Assembly (NCBI GenBank): GCA_002633005.1
Contig: NMRA01000347.1
Span: 1 to 34,008, forward strand
DNA length: 34,008 nt
Origin: Phoronis australis
Taxonomy: Eukaryota; Phoronida; Phoronidae
Reading direction: 5' to 3'
Part shown: one piece after another, positions 9,672-21,127 of the stretch
Position numbering within the stretch: position 1 is the stretch's first letter
Layout of the letters: the number at the start of each line of letters is the position of its first letter
Program-made: the position numbers and the translations under genes
Notes under the pieces: generated by a model
What the model was told of the DNA's origin: nothing
What the model saw: only the letters and a program-made list of their open reading frames with translations
Databases searched by the model: none

Positions 9672-10139
9672 ATTGTCAAAATTCATATCATGACCGCTAA
9701 TCTATCACATGACTATTGACAAAACTGTTTTTTATCTTTAGAATGTTTATAAAGTCTAAAAAGTTTCAAAATCCGACTAGTCATACCAATATGCGATGTG
9801 TTCAATACAGCTCAAACAATACTCAACGTCAGATGGATTTTGTGTGGGTGTCCTGAATTTTGTTTAGATCTAGTGAAATAATTAAGGCTATTGGTATCAA
9901 AAATAACAACAGTTTCCACAGCAGGTGTTACTTTGCCCAATACTCTGGTGAGTATGGTGGTATTATTGTTATTAAGTGTCAAGCTATAACTGAATTTGTG
10001 AGAGCAACCATCTACAAATTTCCACGGTAACCATTGGCTACTAATGTGGTCTTGAAAAATTGTAACTCAGCAAATAAAATGTGTCGACTAGAACAAATAT
10101 TTTAAGCCTTGCTCAGTAACACACCAGTTAGATTTTGAC
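9672..10139. other. Interior of the inverted repeat pair; unassigned
   Basis: No gene or recognisable repeat between the MITE cluster and the right inverted arm. If the inverted arms are transposon ends, this would be degraded interior sequence. Confidence 0.4.
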
Positions 10140-10433
10140 AATGTTAGAATTTTAGGTCACGATGCTTGTAATTTCTGTCTCTTTGTGAAAGAAAATTTCA
10201 AAATTTTTGAACACAAACCCCAACTCAATAGAATGTTGTCATCCCATGAGATCCATCTATTCACATGATATGGTAGCCTCTGTAATTTTATGGCCATGTG
10301 TATTACATGATGTCAGTGTATTTATTTTCTTAATAATACAGCTCAGAGAAAATTGTGAAAATTGTGAAACTTCAAGTACTTGTAATCAAGATGGAATTTA
10401 TGTAACCTTGATTGTTAATTCTATCCTCATGTT
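10140..10433 (+). repeat. Right arm of the 1.6-kb inverted repeat pair
   Basis: Inverted partner of 8852-9108. A reading frame of 76 codons (10207-10437) lies almost entirely within the arm and is disrupted in the other arm, so it is not supported as a gene. Confidence 0.85.
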
Positions 10434-10439
10434 ATGACC

Positions 10440-11916
10440 AAAAACGAAATTTTTATGTTGGCAAATTTTGTTTTGTGTGTCTGAAATACAATCTTCAAAA
10501 TGCTAATACATTTTTCTAAAGTTTCATTTCTGTTTTAGAAAAATCATAAAACTTTTAATTTTGATAGCTCCTGATGCAGAAATGAAATATTTTAAAATCA
10601 GATTCTAATTTGGAGAACAAAGTATAAAGAAAATTTGGACTCAGGTCCTACATAGCTGTTAAGGCAGGAACATCAAAATCATGGAAATTTAATTAGCCCA
10701 ATTGCCTACGAAGTGAAATCTCGCTGTTACAACCCATTGCTGAATGATGGCGCTGGAGTCATCAATACAAGTTCCAGAAGGAATCTCCCCCCAGTGTTAC
10801 CCAAAGTCAATACAGGAAAATTTGTTTATCTGTAAAAGACACCCGAGGGTTCTTTCTGAAATCCAGATCTCATTACTAATTGCAGGAAATGAGTCAGCAG
10901 AAAATTACTGAAGATTTGTATTGGCAGAAGTTGCTAATGTTTTCTCAGTATTATGTAGCCTATTATGTACTCGGATATTTAGGCCTCATTTTCCAGAAAT
11001 CTGTCAACTGAATACACGATGCATTTGGATTGCACGGTAATTTTCAAATTGTTACAGTTCATTTCTCAAAATCACAAAATAGTTTTCAATTTCAAGAACT
11101 GAGAGTCAAGCTGGAGATTCAAAGGATTTGGCTTTTGTTTTGTGATTCTGTCAACATTCCATTTCCTGGAGGGACGTAACAGACTGTAAAACTTTGTTTA
11201 ACCACTTCCTATCATTGATCTCCCATGAAGGTATGAAGTTGCTGATAACATGTGGTGTTCGATAAAATAAGCGGAAAAACAGCCAAGAGATTTGAAATCA
11301 ATAGTAATGCTTGGATTTCACTGTTGGGTGTTTTGAATCTATGTCAATTACCTACTGAGCTGGTAGTCCTCTCACCTAGTTTTTAGTCATCTTGACATGT
11401 AGTCAATATCTCTTCAGTTACATTTCCTTTTACACCCTGTTATTATGATTCCGTGGTTGGTGAGGCAAGAAATGTCATCTGCTTCATTGACATGCCGTGT
11501 CAAAGATATTTCTTTGGGCCTATTTCACTTTTTAAAATTTCATTTCTATTTTTGGTCGTTATCTAATTTGGAATGTTTTTACCAGCTCATGCCATGTTGT
11601 TTGGGGAGAAGCTGATGTTGTGTGGCATGACACTCTCAAACTCAAGACTATGGTCAATTTCCTTAAATTTGGAAAAAAATAATGGCCAAAATTGTCATTT
11701 TTCATTTTTGAAATGCTCACTGTATTGCCAAAAATGCAAAAGTTCAAATTATGAAATAAAATTGCTTTCCTGGCTATGCTAAGAACTAATAGTTGACCTG
11801 AGTAAGGACTGTCAAGCTTCCTGTACAGTGCTGCCCCCGTTGGGTCTTATCCAAATGCTACAATTTACAATTCTCCAGAGCGTAGTCATGTGATAGTATA
11901 TTTAATTGTTGTTTAA
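10440..11916. other. Unassigned non-coding stretch
   Basis: AT-rich sequence without a recognisable gene, RNA or repeat. The overlapping small ORFs on both strands near 11559-11782 show no family features. Confidence 0.45.
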
Positions 11917-12141
11917 AAGTAGTACCTCATTGTATTATATTACTATTTCAATAGCAGTCAGGCTGTTTATTCTACACGTTCTTCTGTTGCTGGCAATGTT
12001 TCTTCTAAAAAAATTAAAACCGAGACTGGCAAGAGATCTTTTATCTATGCAGCTGCTATAATATGGAATTCTTTTAGCCCAGAAATTAAACAGTCCAACT
12101 CAATTACTACCTTTAAAGTTAATTTTAAAAAGTGGCTGTAA
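11917..12141 (+). pseudogene. C-terminal end of a LINE-like non-LTR retrotransposon ORF2
   Basis: An open frame without its own ATG runs from just after a TAA (11914) to a TAA at 12139-12141. It contains TETGKRSFIYAAAIIWNSF followed by PEIKQSNSITTFK and KKWL at the very end. The pattern G-K-R-S-F-x-Y-x-A-A-x-x-W-N-S, then P-x-x-I/E-x, then S-I-x-x-F-K-x-x-x-K-x-x-L, is the well-known extreme C-terminus of reverse transcriptase proteins of CR1/L2/Jockey-type LINEs. The reverse transcriptase and endonuclease domains are absent, so this is a 5'-truncated copy, as is usual for LINE insertions. It has no stop or frameshift over its last 75 codons. Confidence 0.85.
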
Positions 12142-12480
12142 TTTACTTAACCTTTTATACCCTGCCTATCTTAATCATGTCATTTTTTCATTGTCGTAAA
12201 TACTCTCATTGTCTAGAGTCATCTCTTAATTTATTTCATCTGTCTTAGTTAATTTTTTACCATTATTTGTCATTTAGGTATTGTCTTAATTCTCAGCCTT
12301 AACTGTTTTAATTGTATCTTTGTTACGTATATTTCATTGTTGTTTTATTACTTCATTGTTAGTATTATATTACTGTTTTTGTTTTTGAGGGCCCTCTTGG
12401 AAAGCAGGGCTATAAATGAAGAGGCCACCCTCATTTTAAATATAACAATAAGTAAATAAGATAAATAAAATAAGTGTATA
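12142..12480 (+). mobile_element. LINE 3' UTR with terminal hairpin and AT-rich tail
   Basis: T-rich sequence follows the LINE stop codon, then a conserved-looking block GAGGGCCCTCTTGGAAAGC...GAAGAGGCCACCCTC (12387-12432), whose ends pair as a stem (GAGGGCC/GGCCACCCTC). It is followed by an AATAAGTAAATAAGATAAATAAAATAAG tail of short A-rich repeats. A stem-loop followed by a simple-repeat tail is the normal 3' end of CR1/L2-like LINEs and is where their reverse transcriptase starts copying. Confidence 0.7.
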
Positions 12481-12530
12481 TTTGGTCAGCTTATACAAAT
12501 ATTTTGTAATAAACATTTAGTGATTGTAAT

Positions 12531-12660
12531 AATGATACATTATGATACATTATGATACATAATGATACATAATGATACATAATGATACATAATGATACAT
12601 AATGATACATTATGATACATAATGATACATAATGATACATTATGATACATAATGATACAG
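12531..12660 (+). repeat. 10-bp minisatellite, 13 units
   Basis: (A/T)ATGATACAT is repeated 13 times without a break. Units begin with either AA or TA and the last unit ends in CAG. The array lies about 50 bp beyond the LINE tail and may have grown from it. Confidence 0.97.
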
Positions 12661-13505
12661 ATGATGATTAATTGTAGCAATGGCAATTTTATTTCTTCTA
12701 TAAGCTCTTGGATTCAGCTGATAACTTACTCGAAATATTGCTACATGTGTTAGGATAAAGACTCACAGTGATTTACAGTTTGTAATGATAATACTGTACT
12801 GTTGTGAAACGTTTTGTTTTTTAAGTATGCAGACAAGTACTGTAGATATGTTCTTGTCCTCTGGTCATCATTAGTTTATTGTTTGTTAATTCTACAGTAC
12901 TGAACAAATAATATCAGAATTATCTCTTAAGTTAAGCAGCTTAAAGACCACTTACAAAATAGTGTTCAAGCATGTACTTGGACTTAAAGAGAATTGAGAG
13001 CAAATTCAAGCCATTCTCATTGCATTTTATTACATTTTCTCCCTCATTATCCTGTTCTGCTTCATTATCCCCTTGGTAATATGAGAACGGATGTGAAATC
13101 AATTCCCTATTAGTTTTGCTACAAAATCCCCTTAAAATACAAATCGATTAATGCACCCAGGACCAGTGGCCTCTACCTGCCTCACTATCTTGCTAAGTAT
13201 GAAATTGCTTAAGGTTATGTTACACTTGAGAAATGGTCAAATTTGGCAAACATGAGAGCATTATATCATAGAAATTGTTGAATGGATCCACGCCAAATCT
13301 GCACCATCCTTAAAAAATAGGTTTTAAAAGAATTATCAAAAGTCAGTTTAATTAGAAGTGTTCTGTGTAGCAAATATCATGCCTTCAATATTCTCAGACC
13401 GGAACCTCATCTATGTGCATGATGTCTTGTACTTTAGTTAACTACTAATTATTTTTTAGTAATTACTTTTCATGTAACTGTATAGTCTTATACTTTTAGT
13501 ATCTA
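12661..13505. other. Unassigned non-coding stretch
   Basis: AT-rich sequence between the minisatellite and the promoter-like block. No gene or repeat recognised. Confidence 0.5.
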
Positions 13506-13529
13506 TTATATAAAATGCATCGTTTGCAC

Positions 13530-13800
13530 AAACTCCGTCTCCCCCGCTCTACTACAGAGCTTAGTTGCGCCCGTTTCAGCACCACCTTGGTCCCAGGTAT
13601 TGCATTGGATTCGAGGTGTTCTATTTTTTCTGGCGGGATTTTTTTTTCGCAGACGCCGAGGGAGGGTTGCCAGTTTTGTACTGGCCTTGGTGACGTCAGA
13701 CTGTCGGCTTAACCGCCATGGTGACGTCACTTCGTCAGCTTAATTTCACTCCCTCCGGCTTCTCTCGCGTATATAATTCATGGGGCCTGTCACTGCCAAA
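13530..13800 (+). promoter_or_regulatory. Promoter-like CpG-rich block with two CREs and a TATA box
   Basis: Two perfect TGACGTCA (cAMP-response element) palindromes lie at 13691-13698 and 13722-13729, 31 bp apart, about three helical turns. CGCCATGG, resembling a YY1 core, lies between them. TATATAA is at 13770-13776, with a TCACTGCC initiator-like stretch about 20 bp later. The block is richer in CpG than its surroundings. The first downstream ATG (13801) opens only a 32-codon frame, so the transcript could be non-coding, have a short first exon, or run the other way. No transcript is proven. Confidence 0.5.
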
Positions 13801-13899
13801 ATGAATGATGCCTCATTAAATTTTTTACTCTTGAGTAAACCAAATTGTTTACCCGGGTGTTGGAAAATTGGCGTTCTTCAGTTGTTCTGCTGCTAAAAT
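13801..13899 (+). CDS. Short ORF after the promoter-like block
   Basis: The frame reads MNDASLNFLLLSKPNCLPG and ends QLFCC then TAA, 32 codons. It is the first ATG after the TATA box. No family is recognised and no clear splice donor interrupts it. The predicted start of transcription is very close to the ATG, so it may not be translated. Recorded only because of its position. Confidence 0.12.
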
Positions 13900-14836
13900 T
13901 GCCATGCGCTCTTAAGACGCCATTGCGTCACCTATTGGCTAATTTCTATGTCTTCAATCAACTGTGAGGTTGCGTACATGTCATAACAATCGGAAGTGGT
14001 TTTATTTCCTTACAAGTTTTTACTATTTTAATACTAGAAAACTCAATTTCAGAACAAACTCTCGAGAGATATCGCAAAATTTTAGGAAATGGCGCGTACG
14101 TGCGCGTGTCACGAGTATGCACTGTTTTCAAAACGATGACCGTGACAGATGTTCCTTAGTTACAAGGCGGAGAATTATGAAAAATAACGTTAGATTTTCT
14201 TACTTCTATGAACGGCTGTTAATTTCACCAAATGTCGTGAAAACTCCCCGTTTACTGTCTAATGTGTCAAATTGGAGAATTCCAATTTCATTGAAGGTCT
14301 TTTATCTCACAAGGTCTTCCAAATGACCTGCATGATTTCAAGTATTTTACAATAGATTGCTCTGGCTTAAATGTGCATTATCGGTGACAAAAGGATTTTT
14401 CTGGGGTTACTGCAGAATCAGTCTAATGTTATGGTGGCACAGCTGATCACTTGATGATGGTGGCAATCACCTTGATTTCAGCGTAGGTCAGCCAGACAAT
14501 GACGAGACTTGAAGATTTGTAATATAAGATCACAAAAACAACCACGTTGTAGCTCTAACCAAAGCGAATAACTCCAAAACGTCTATACTATCCCAGGTAA
14601 ATCCAAAAATGCGTTTGGTGAACAGAAAACTGATATTTTTCCTTTAAATATTTAGTAACCATTTGCACATTGTTCAGTAGATCATGGTGTTTATAGCACT
14701 TTCTCTCATTGTTTATAAACAATGATTGATTTAGGCCTTTTGATCTCTTAAAATCCGGCTAAAATTAGGTGATCAATAAGAACATGAAGACCTTCATGAC
14801 TCCAGTGTTTATCTAGGTTGCCCAGCCGAAAATTGC
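13900..14836. other. Unassigned; one 120-codon open stretch
   Basis: A plus-strand open stretch (13964-14326) starts at TTG, is rich in Arg and Asn, and has no recognisable domain. It is one of the longer open stretches in the window and lies about 160 bp downstream of the promoter-like block, so it is worth noting, but codon content does not look protein-coding. Confidence 0.3.
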
Positions 14837-14906
14837 TTACTCCAAATTGCATACTCCAAATTGCATACTCCAAATTGCATACTCCAAATTGCATACTCCA
14901 AATTGC
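14837..14906 (+). repeat. 14-bp tandem repeat, 5 units
   Basis: ATACTCCAAATTGC is repeated five times; the first unit begins TT instead of AT and the rest are identical. Three units make 14 codons, which explains the repeated minus-strand peptide in the overlapping ORF. Confidence 0.97.
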
Positions 14907-15130
14907 TGCCTTTAGTTTAAGCTCTGTATACATTGCCCGAAACTCAACTTGCCGGGTTTTTGACCGTGACGGCAACAATTCATTAGCATGAGCTTGATAT
15001 TGTTTTTAAACCATTACAAATTCAACCATGACACCTTACCGGTGACTAAATTCCCCTTTTATGTGCCAAATCCCTACTTTGTTGAACACTATATGTATAT
15101 GCAAATGAAGATATCTTCACCAGACCTTTG

Positions 15131-15205
15131 ATTGGCTTTGACCAATGGACTATCTTTGGACAATATTCTGATTGGTCAACTTAGCCTATACTTATTTTTA
15201 ATTGG
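15131..15205. promoter_or_regulatory. Cluster of four CCAAT boxes
   Basis: ATTGG occurs at 15131, 15171 and 15201 and CCAAT at 15142, all with matching flanks (GATTGGC, ACCAATGG, GATTGGTC, AATTGGTT). Clusters of CCAAT motifs bind NF-Y in animal promoters. Downstream sequence shows no TATA box or clear coding exon, so this is a candidate only. Confidence 0.3.
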
Positions 15206-15209
15206 TTAC

Positions 15210-16625
15210 AGTATATCTCAAGTTTTGACATATTGTCCGATTAGCATGTAAATACCCGCGTGAATACTCGGAAACTGGCTATTCTCCATTAGTGGTGTTC
15301 ATGGGTGTGAATGCTCAGAATAACGCCTTTCTCCTGTGCAGCAAATTTAGCGGCTATATTACCACTAAAGTTTGCATTATTTGATATGCCGCGACGAACA
15401 AAATAATTAAGTAGTTATGCTAAGAGAAATTGTCACTTTGCGCAAGTGCATTGCAAGTCACATTTCCCACGGAATTGTAAAAAAATTTGGACTGAAAAAT
15501 CTCCGGTTTTTTTATCTGTTTGTAGATCGAGTCCCAGGTCTCTGTTGGCTGCAATTATTGTTACCTTTTCAGTATTTTTAAAGTTTTTAAATCACTGCTG
15601 ATGAACTGTTACATTTGCCCACGAGGTGAATCCACAAAGGGTTTACTGACGATATTTTTTGCAAGTTCTTTACCAGTTTTACTCAGTTGTTGTTGCTCTC
15701 CAGAAACTCAAGAACAGTTATGTAGTTAGCAAAGTCGACTAGAGGTGGTCGACCTACATAAGTGGGTTTTATTAATGGGAACTGAACTCGTGAGAACGCT
15801 CGCATTAACGGAATTAAAAGCAGATTTAGTTAAACATTTAATTTGCAGGTTTCTCAGTTAAAGCATGTGAATAAGGCTATTTTATTCCAAGGGAATATCA
15901 ATTGAGCCTTTTTCTGCTGGCTCACAAATGTTGCTGAGGGTTGAGTCTGCAATATTTTTGCTAAATGATTTGAAGGAAAAAAATCACAAGTTTGTCCAGC
16001 TTTGTCTTGTTGCTGCGGTAACCTATATATCAGGAAACATAATCTGCATTGTTCAAGTTCCTCATCGTGTTGCCATGGCGATGCATCACCACCCAAAGCA
16101 AACCATAAAAATCGTACTAAATGGTATTCAATTTGAATTGTTTGGTTTGCGAGTGTATTAGGATTTGATATTTGAGATTGATTTCAAAACATTGGAATGG
16201 ATTGTTATCTTATCAAATTATTTATACTCGATTATTGTACTATTTTCATGAAATGCATTGTTGAGCGCCTTCTTAAGTTTTAGTTCCTCCATTGACCACT
16301 AGGGTTACCTGCACTTCACCTCCAGCAGCTATGATAACTACAGCTCATTAATATTCTGTGTTCAAGGTTGAAAAATTAGTGACAGGTTTCCAGATTTTGA
16401 TAAGTAAAACTGACACCTAACCATCATTAGTTCTATCGAGTCACTCAAGTGCTTCAAATTAACATGTCAATCAGGCAGGTAATTTCATAGATTCACTTGC
16501 TAAGCAAGGCATGATACAAAATCACCATTTTTAATGTCCTTCACTTGTTTTGGTTGCCCTTTCCACCATCCTTAAGCTAATGTCTGAACATCCATGGTTT
16601 TTGATTATATTTGTTTTTGGCCAAA
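15210..16625. other. Unassigned non-coding stretch
   Basis: No exon or repeat supported. ORFs on both strands at 15854-16161 overlap each other and lack family features. Confidence 0.45.
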
Positions 16626-16628
16626 ATA

Positions 16629-16743
16629 TGAGTACGGACTTTAAAATCAGCGCATAGGTATAAAAAAAAAACATTGTATTAATCATGTGTCCGAAACACA
16701 ATGTCTTTATTTATGTATGCGCTGATTTTAAGAATCGTACTCC
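16629..16743. mobile_element. Small palindromic MITE
   Basis: GAGTACGGACTTTAAAATCAGCGCATA at the left is answered by TATGCGCTGATTTTAAGAATCGTACTC at the right, and the inner ACATTGT/ACAATGT also pair. The whole 115 bp can fold into one long hairpin. No coding capacity. Confidence 0.8.
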
Positions 16744-16744
16744 A

Positions 16745-19508
16745 TCTTTTCATTCTAAATCTTGAGTTTAATCTTCAGTTCTTTGAGAAAGTTAGTCAGA
16801 GATACTACCAAACCATCTGCTGAAACATGTGGTGCATCATGATTGCTGTGACGTTCTCTGCAACAGACAAGTTTGTCGCGAGTCGTTCAAACCCGCCGCA
16901 TAAGCTCCGGCAAACATATCACAGCGATCCGTTCAAACAGGTTGCGGAGGTCACTGCCCTCCCTCAAAACATTGTCTTTGCACAAACCTTGTACGTATCG
17001 ATCGGTGCCAGAATATTTAGAAGAGAATTTTCTCTTAGTGTTATTAAAATAATCATTTATAGTTGTCACTTTTTGTATTCATGATTGTTAGCAGTAATCA
17101 TAAGTAGAATGGTGCACGGTGAGTGCAAGACCAACTGCTGGTGTGGCGAAGAAAATTCTGATATTAATTTACGAGAATAAAACAATTTCATGGTATTTAC
17201 GGTGTATGTAAATGGGAAGATATGCCTGAAGCATTAAGAATAATTATTAAACAACTGTGCTCATTTGGTTTTATAATTATGCCGAACACGTTCTTTTCTG
17301 CTATTGCTAATTCAAGTGAGGATGGAAATTAATGCTTTTGTTGGAAGGAAACGCCATGTATTTTGACTTCCCTTTGTCGTGACCAAGAGAACCACATTTG
17401 TGATGGATGGGAAGATTGTTGTCGCCTGTTTAATATAATATGCAAATGTAGTCTTAACAGGACTTGAAAGAATCCGGAAATATTACCTAGTTAAAGCAAT
17501 AAAGACGCTGGTCATAAATCACCCAGAAATGTTTTTTGTAAATCTAAGAAAAACATGAAAAGAAAATTACTTTGCTTTCGTGGGATTTTAATGTTAGATA
17601 TTGCACAATTTGTGTTTAGAACTGAAACTTTGTAAATCATGAAAATGACTGCACTTTGTATTTTGAATAAACAATGCTTCAATATCTCATTTGATTTGAT
17701 ATACGACAGTTCTATACTTATGGTGGACTGGCACTCAACAGTTTTTCATCATTTTTGCCTCCCCAGGCAGGAGGAAATGAGAGTAAACAGTTTTTTTGTT
17801 TTTACAACAAAGTTATAAAATACAATGCATATGCAGGTACTGACTGTAGATAATTTAGCTTGCCTACAGTCTAAAAAACTAATTTGAAATACATGTATGT
17901 TTCTTAAGCTTTTATGCCCATGGCAAATGCAGGGAGCCATACACAAAATTGGCAGTTTTCAAAAACCATGACTCGCATACGACTGCTTAGCACCAGCAGA
18001 CAACGCCATGCCAAAACACTCCAGATTCCAAAAATTAGGTAGAAAATGGGTGTCGACCAGACCATTTTTTCCTGCACTAAAAGATCTGAGAGGTCAATGA
18101 ATTTCCAGCCAAAACTTGCCGACGAAGTGGTAGAATGTGTTTGGATGAATACTCACGCTTGCAAGGAAAGTAGGTCATGGAGGCAACTATTGCAGTTCGT
18201 TGCACCCACACGAGTAAAAAACAAATTGCCTAGCCAATCCAGCAGGTGCCAATTCTTATGAAACTGGAGGAATCCGACTGTCTCAAAAAACCTGTCGAGT
18301 GCCACCCTGACCTATCCGGTGCGCAATATGGGTAACTATTTTTTTAGTAAATTTCTCCACAAAGGTAAAAATTAAGATGGTTTTAGTCTATTATAAGGAT
18401 GCGTGGTTTGTGGTGTTCAGATGTCATAAACCAACACGTCCTAAAGATCGCATTATTTGCAAAAACATAATCAGCCATTGGAAAATGGAAAAGCGATTGT
18501 TTTGATTATTGGTTTTGTGCAAATACGTGGGCAAATTACCGTAGTGCAAACTGAAGACATTTTTATTGTTGTGTTATGAATAAGCTTTTGCACTCTGTTT
18601 GACCAGGCATACCATAATGTGACTAAAAGTATCTAATTTTTCAATGTTTTTAGGTTAACAAGGTATGCGCAGTTTCAGATAACAGCCCTTATGGTTGCTT
18701 GACTTTAATCACCATAATGAAATTTAATTTAAACATCTGAGCAATTTCTGTTCTGGCAAAGTGGTGTGAAGAGAAGAGTAAACCAAAATGGTGGAGATGA
18801 AATCATTTTTCTAAATTTGTATCAAAATGTAATTTGAAATACATGTCGGGATAGAGATCTTTTCAGATTTAATGATAGGCCACGTGATCTGGCCAACATA
18901 TGACGTGTATGAAGACTAATAATTATTATTTATGTTAATTTGTGCTTCTTTGGACATTGTCTGCTGAGAGAATAGCACGATTGTCGTGCACGCACAGAAA
19001 TATTTCAAATTGTTCATAATTGTGTGACAGCATTGTGAAGCGTTCCAAGTGGTTTATGTGGCAGCACACCAAGAGCAGGCGAGAGGAGTACGCGAGATGG
19101 ACGGAAAATTACACATGTTGGACTTTTTTTACTTTCGGTATAGAACACCAGATGTAAAATGCGTAGTTTTAAAGTTAATTTTAGCAAGAATATGCAAATT
19201 TGCTATACCCCTTTCCATGCCCATACAATAATACGAATTTCTACTCTCGTCTTTCAAAAGTATTAGGTTATGTGTGACATGATGTTTACACAGGGAATAA
19301 TCCAGTTCTAAGTGCTTCAACATTTGGCAACTCTAATTTCTACGACTACCATTACGCTCCCCACAATGCAACTCTAAGCAGTCCCCTTACATAAAGGCTT
19401 AAAGGGAACTTCCAGGATTGATGGACATTTAAGCAGATACAAGAGAGTAATGTGACATGTTTAAGAAAATTCTCAGAGTTTAAACTGATTCAGTTAATCA
19501 TTTTGTAA
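16745..19508. other. Unassigned non-coding stretch
   Basis: About 2.8 kb in which I cannot support a gene. A somewhat GC-richer patch at 16840-17010 has overlapping open frames on both strands (16827-17084 plus, 16887-17069 minus) with no recognised motif. It could be an old mobile-element remnant. The rest is AT-rich. Confidence 0.4.
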
Positions 19509-19550
19509 ACAAACACTGTATCACTGTATACAAACACTGTATCACAGTAT
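19509..19550 (+). repeat. 21-bp tandem duplication
   Basis: ACAAACACTGTATCACTGTAT is followed at once by a copy with one base changed (CACAGTAT in place of CACTGTAT). Confidence 0.9.
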
Positions 19551-19756
19551 CCTGACATCACATTCCTGGGTCACCATCCTTTTCTATTTGAGTTTTCCCA
19601 AATATGTTGTTGTAGGACCCACTTTAATATCTTAAGGACACTGTTTTGTTTACTGTTCAAGTTGGGGTGTTACTTCCAGTCATTATCCCGACAGTGTCTA
19701 ATGCATCATGACATTATTGGCATGAAACTTGCTATGGATTTTTGAAATCATATTAA

Positions 19757-19903
19757 AGTGCCGTTTACACTACAGAAGTTGACACGGGGTCCGCGTTTTT
19801 TGTCATTGGTCATTCCAAGCCCTGGTGTAAACGGACGCTTGACACCGATCAGTTTGCTCTGTGTCAGTTGCGCTGGGCCAATAGTTGATGTCTAAATGGG
19901 ACT
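19757..19903 (+). mobile_element. GCCGTTTACAC-family MITE, short copy
   Basis: This 147-bp unit starts AGTGCCGTTTACACTACAGAA and ends GTTGATGTCTAAATGGGACT. The ends are imperfect inverted copies (AGTGCCGTTTACAC against AGTCCCATTTAGAC). The internal GGTGTAAACGG and TTGACACCGATCAGTTTGCT match the element at 9249-9671. Non-coding. Confidence 0.75.
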
Positions 19904-19904
19904 A

Positions 19905-21125
19905 TGGTCTTCTTCGATAACGAGGACCAAAAAGTAGCCATCAAGGCTTTTTCAGGATTGTTCTGCGTGTCTGATGGGCTTTGCCAAATGTATGGAAATT
20001 GTGGCAAAATGTCATTGTTCTTTTCAATTCTTGTCTTAATAAAATGTCCGTTAAAATATTTCAAGTTATCGGTGACTTGTATCCACAAAATGCCCCCATG
20101 GGTGCTTTTTCGAAAAAAATGACATCAGTCGTTCACTGCACCCTCAACTGAATGGTTGGCTTTAAAACCACTGTAAGAGCGTGTAAGTGACTACACTTGA
20201 TTGAAAAATTCAACTCAGAGAGGACATTGTGGAGAATTGAAAATCTGAGTCAGGATTTACAGCCAATTTATGATCCGTAAGTGTTGAGATATTATCGTCA
20301 GTATTGAATATAGGTCAGGTGATTACTTAGATGAGATGCAGTCCGTTGCATTATGGGAAACTTTGGCCTGAGAATTGATTTGTTGTGCAAAATTGTGTAT
20401 AAATAAATCACGCGTGTTTGTATTAACCTGTCAAAAAAGCACTGATTTTCACTACAAAACAGCTATTTGTTATGACAGTGAGTTTATTTGAATTGCACAC
20501 ACATTTTGTTGCACCCCGTATTTTCAAAACAGTATTAATTGTAATAGAAATGAAGGCTGCACTGATAACTTCATTAGAGAAAGAGTCTCCAGTCTTCCTC
20601 AGTAGGTGTCATGACTGTTGAGTGTTTCCATGGTGGTTTATCACAATGAAGAAACTTGATTTCGAGGTGTGATCTACATCGATATTAGCTGCTTGTCATT
20701 TGATAGGAATTCGCAAACGAACTCCTCAAATAGATGTAGTTACTAGCGGAGACCAGATCAGACATTGTTGTGGTGTGGACATCTCTTGCTGTCGTTGCAT
20801 TCTACTCTTCATCAGTAAGTTTATGTCACCCTAGGGAAGCATTGTGCGCCTTGTGTGGGGTTCACGAATGTCTTCTAAAGCAATAATTCTGCTACTAAGA
20901 AACATAGTGCCAGTGGACACGCGCAGTTCATTTTGCCACATTGGATTGTGTCTTAGTCTTCCAATTTTGTGGTCAGACTGAAGTTGTGAGTAGATGTTTA
21001 TGTGAAAAATCTGTGTTGGATGTAAAATGTAGAAGTTTTTATATACGACCGTTTCTGCATTTTTGGATATACATATTGTGAACTTTTGACATGTTGTAGA
21101 CAATTTGGGGCTGCTTATAATGAAA
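19905..21125. other. Unassigned; two open stretches without known family
   Basis: A plus-strand frame between a TAG near 20733 and a TAA near 20885 contains ETRSDIVVVWTSLAVVAFYS, which would be a membrane-segment-like peptide, and includes a donor-like TCATCA|GTAAGT near 20815. A minus-strand frame of 103 codons (20831-21142) overlaps part of it. I recognise neither, and only one can be real, if any. Confidence 0.3.
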
Positions 21126-21127
21126 AA

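Noticed and set aside
10207-10437. 76-codon plus-strand ORF
   Set aside because: It lies inside an inverted repeat arm whose partner does not keep the frame open.
8367-14906. CRISPR-like array
   Set aside because: All tandem repeats here are contiguous minisatellites without unique spacers, and the sequence is animal-like.
14748-14978. Minus-strand ORF with repeated CNLEYAIWSMQFGV peptide
   Set aside because: The peptide is only the 14-bp tandem repeat read in three frames.
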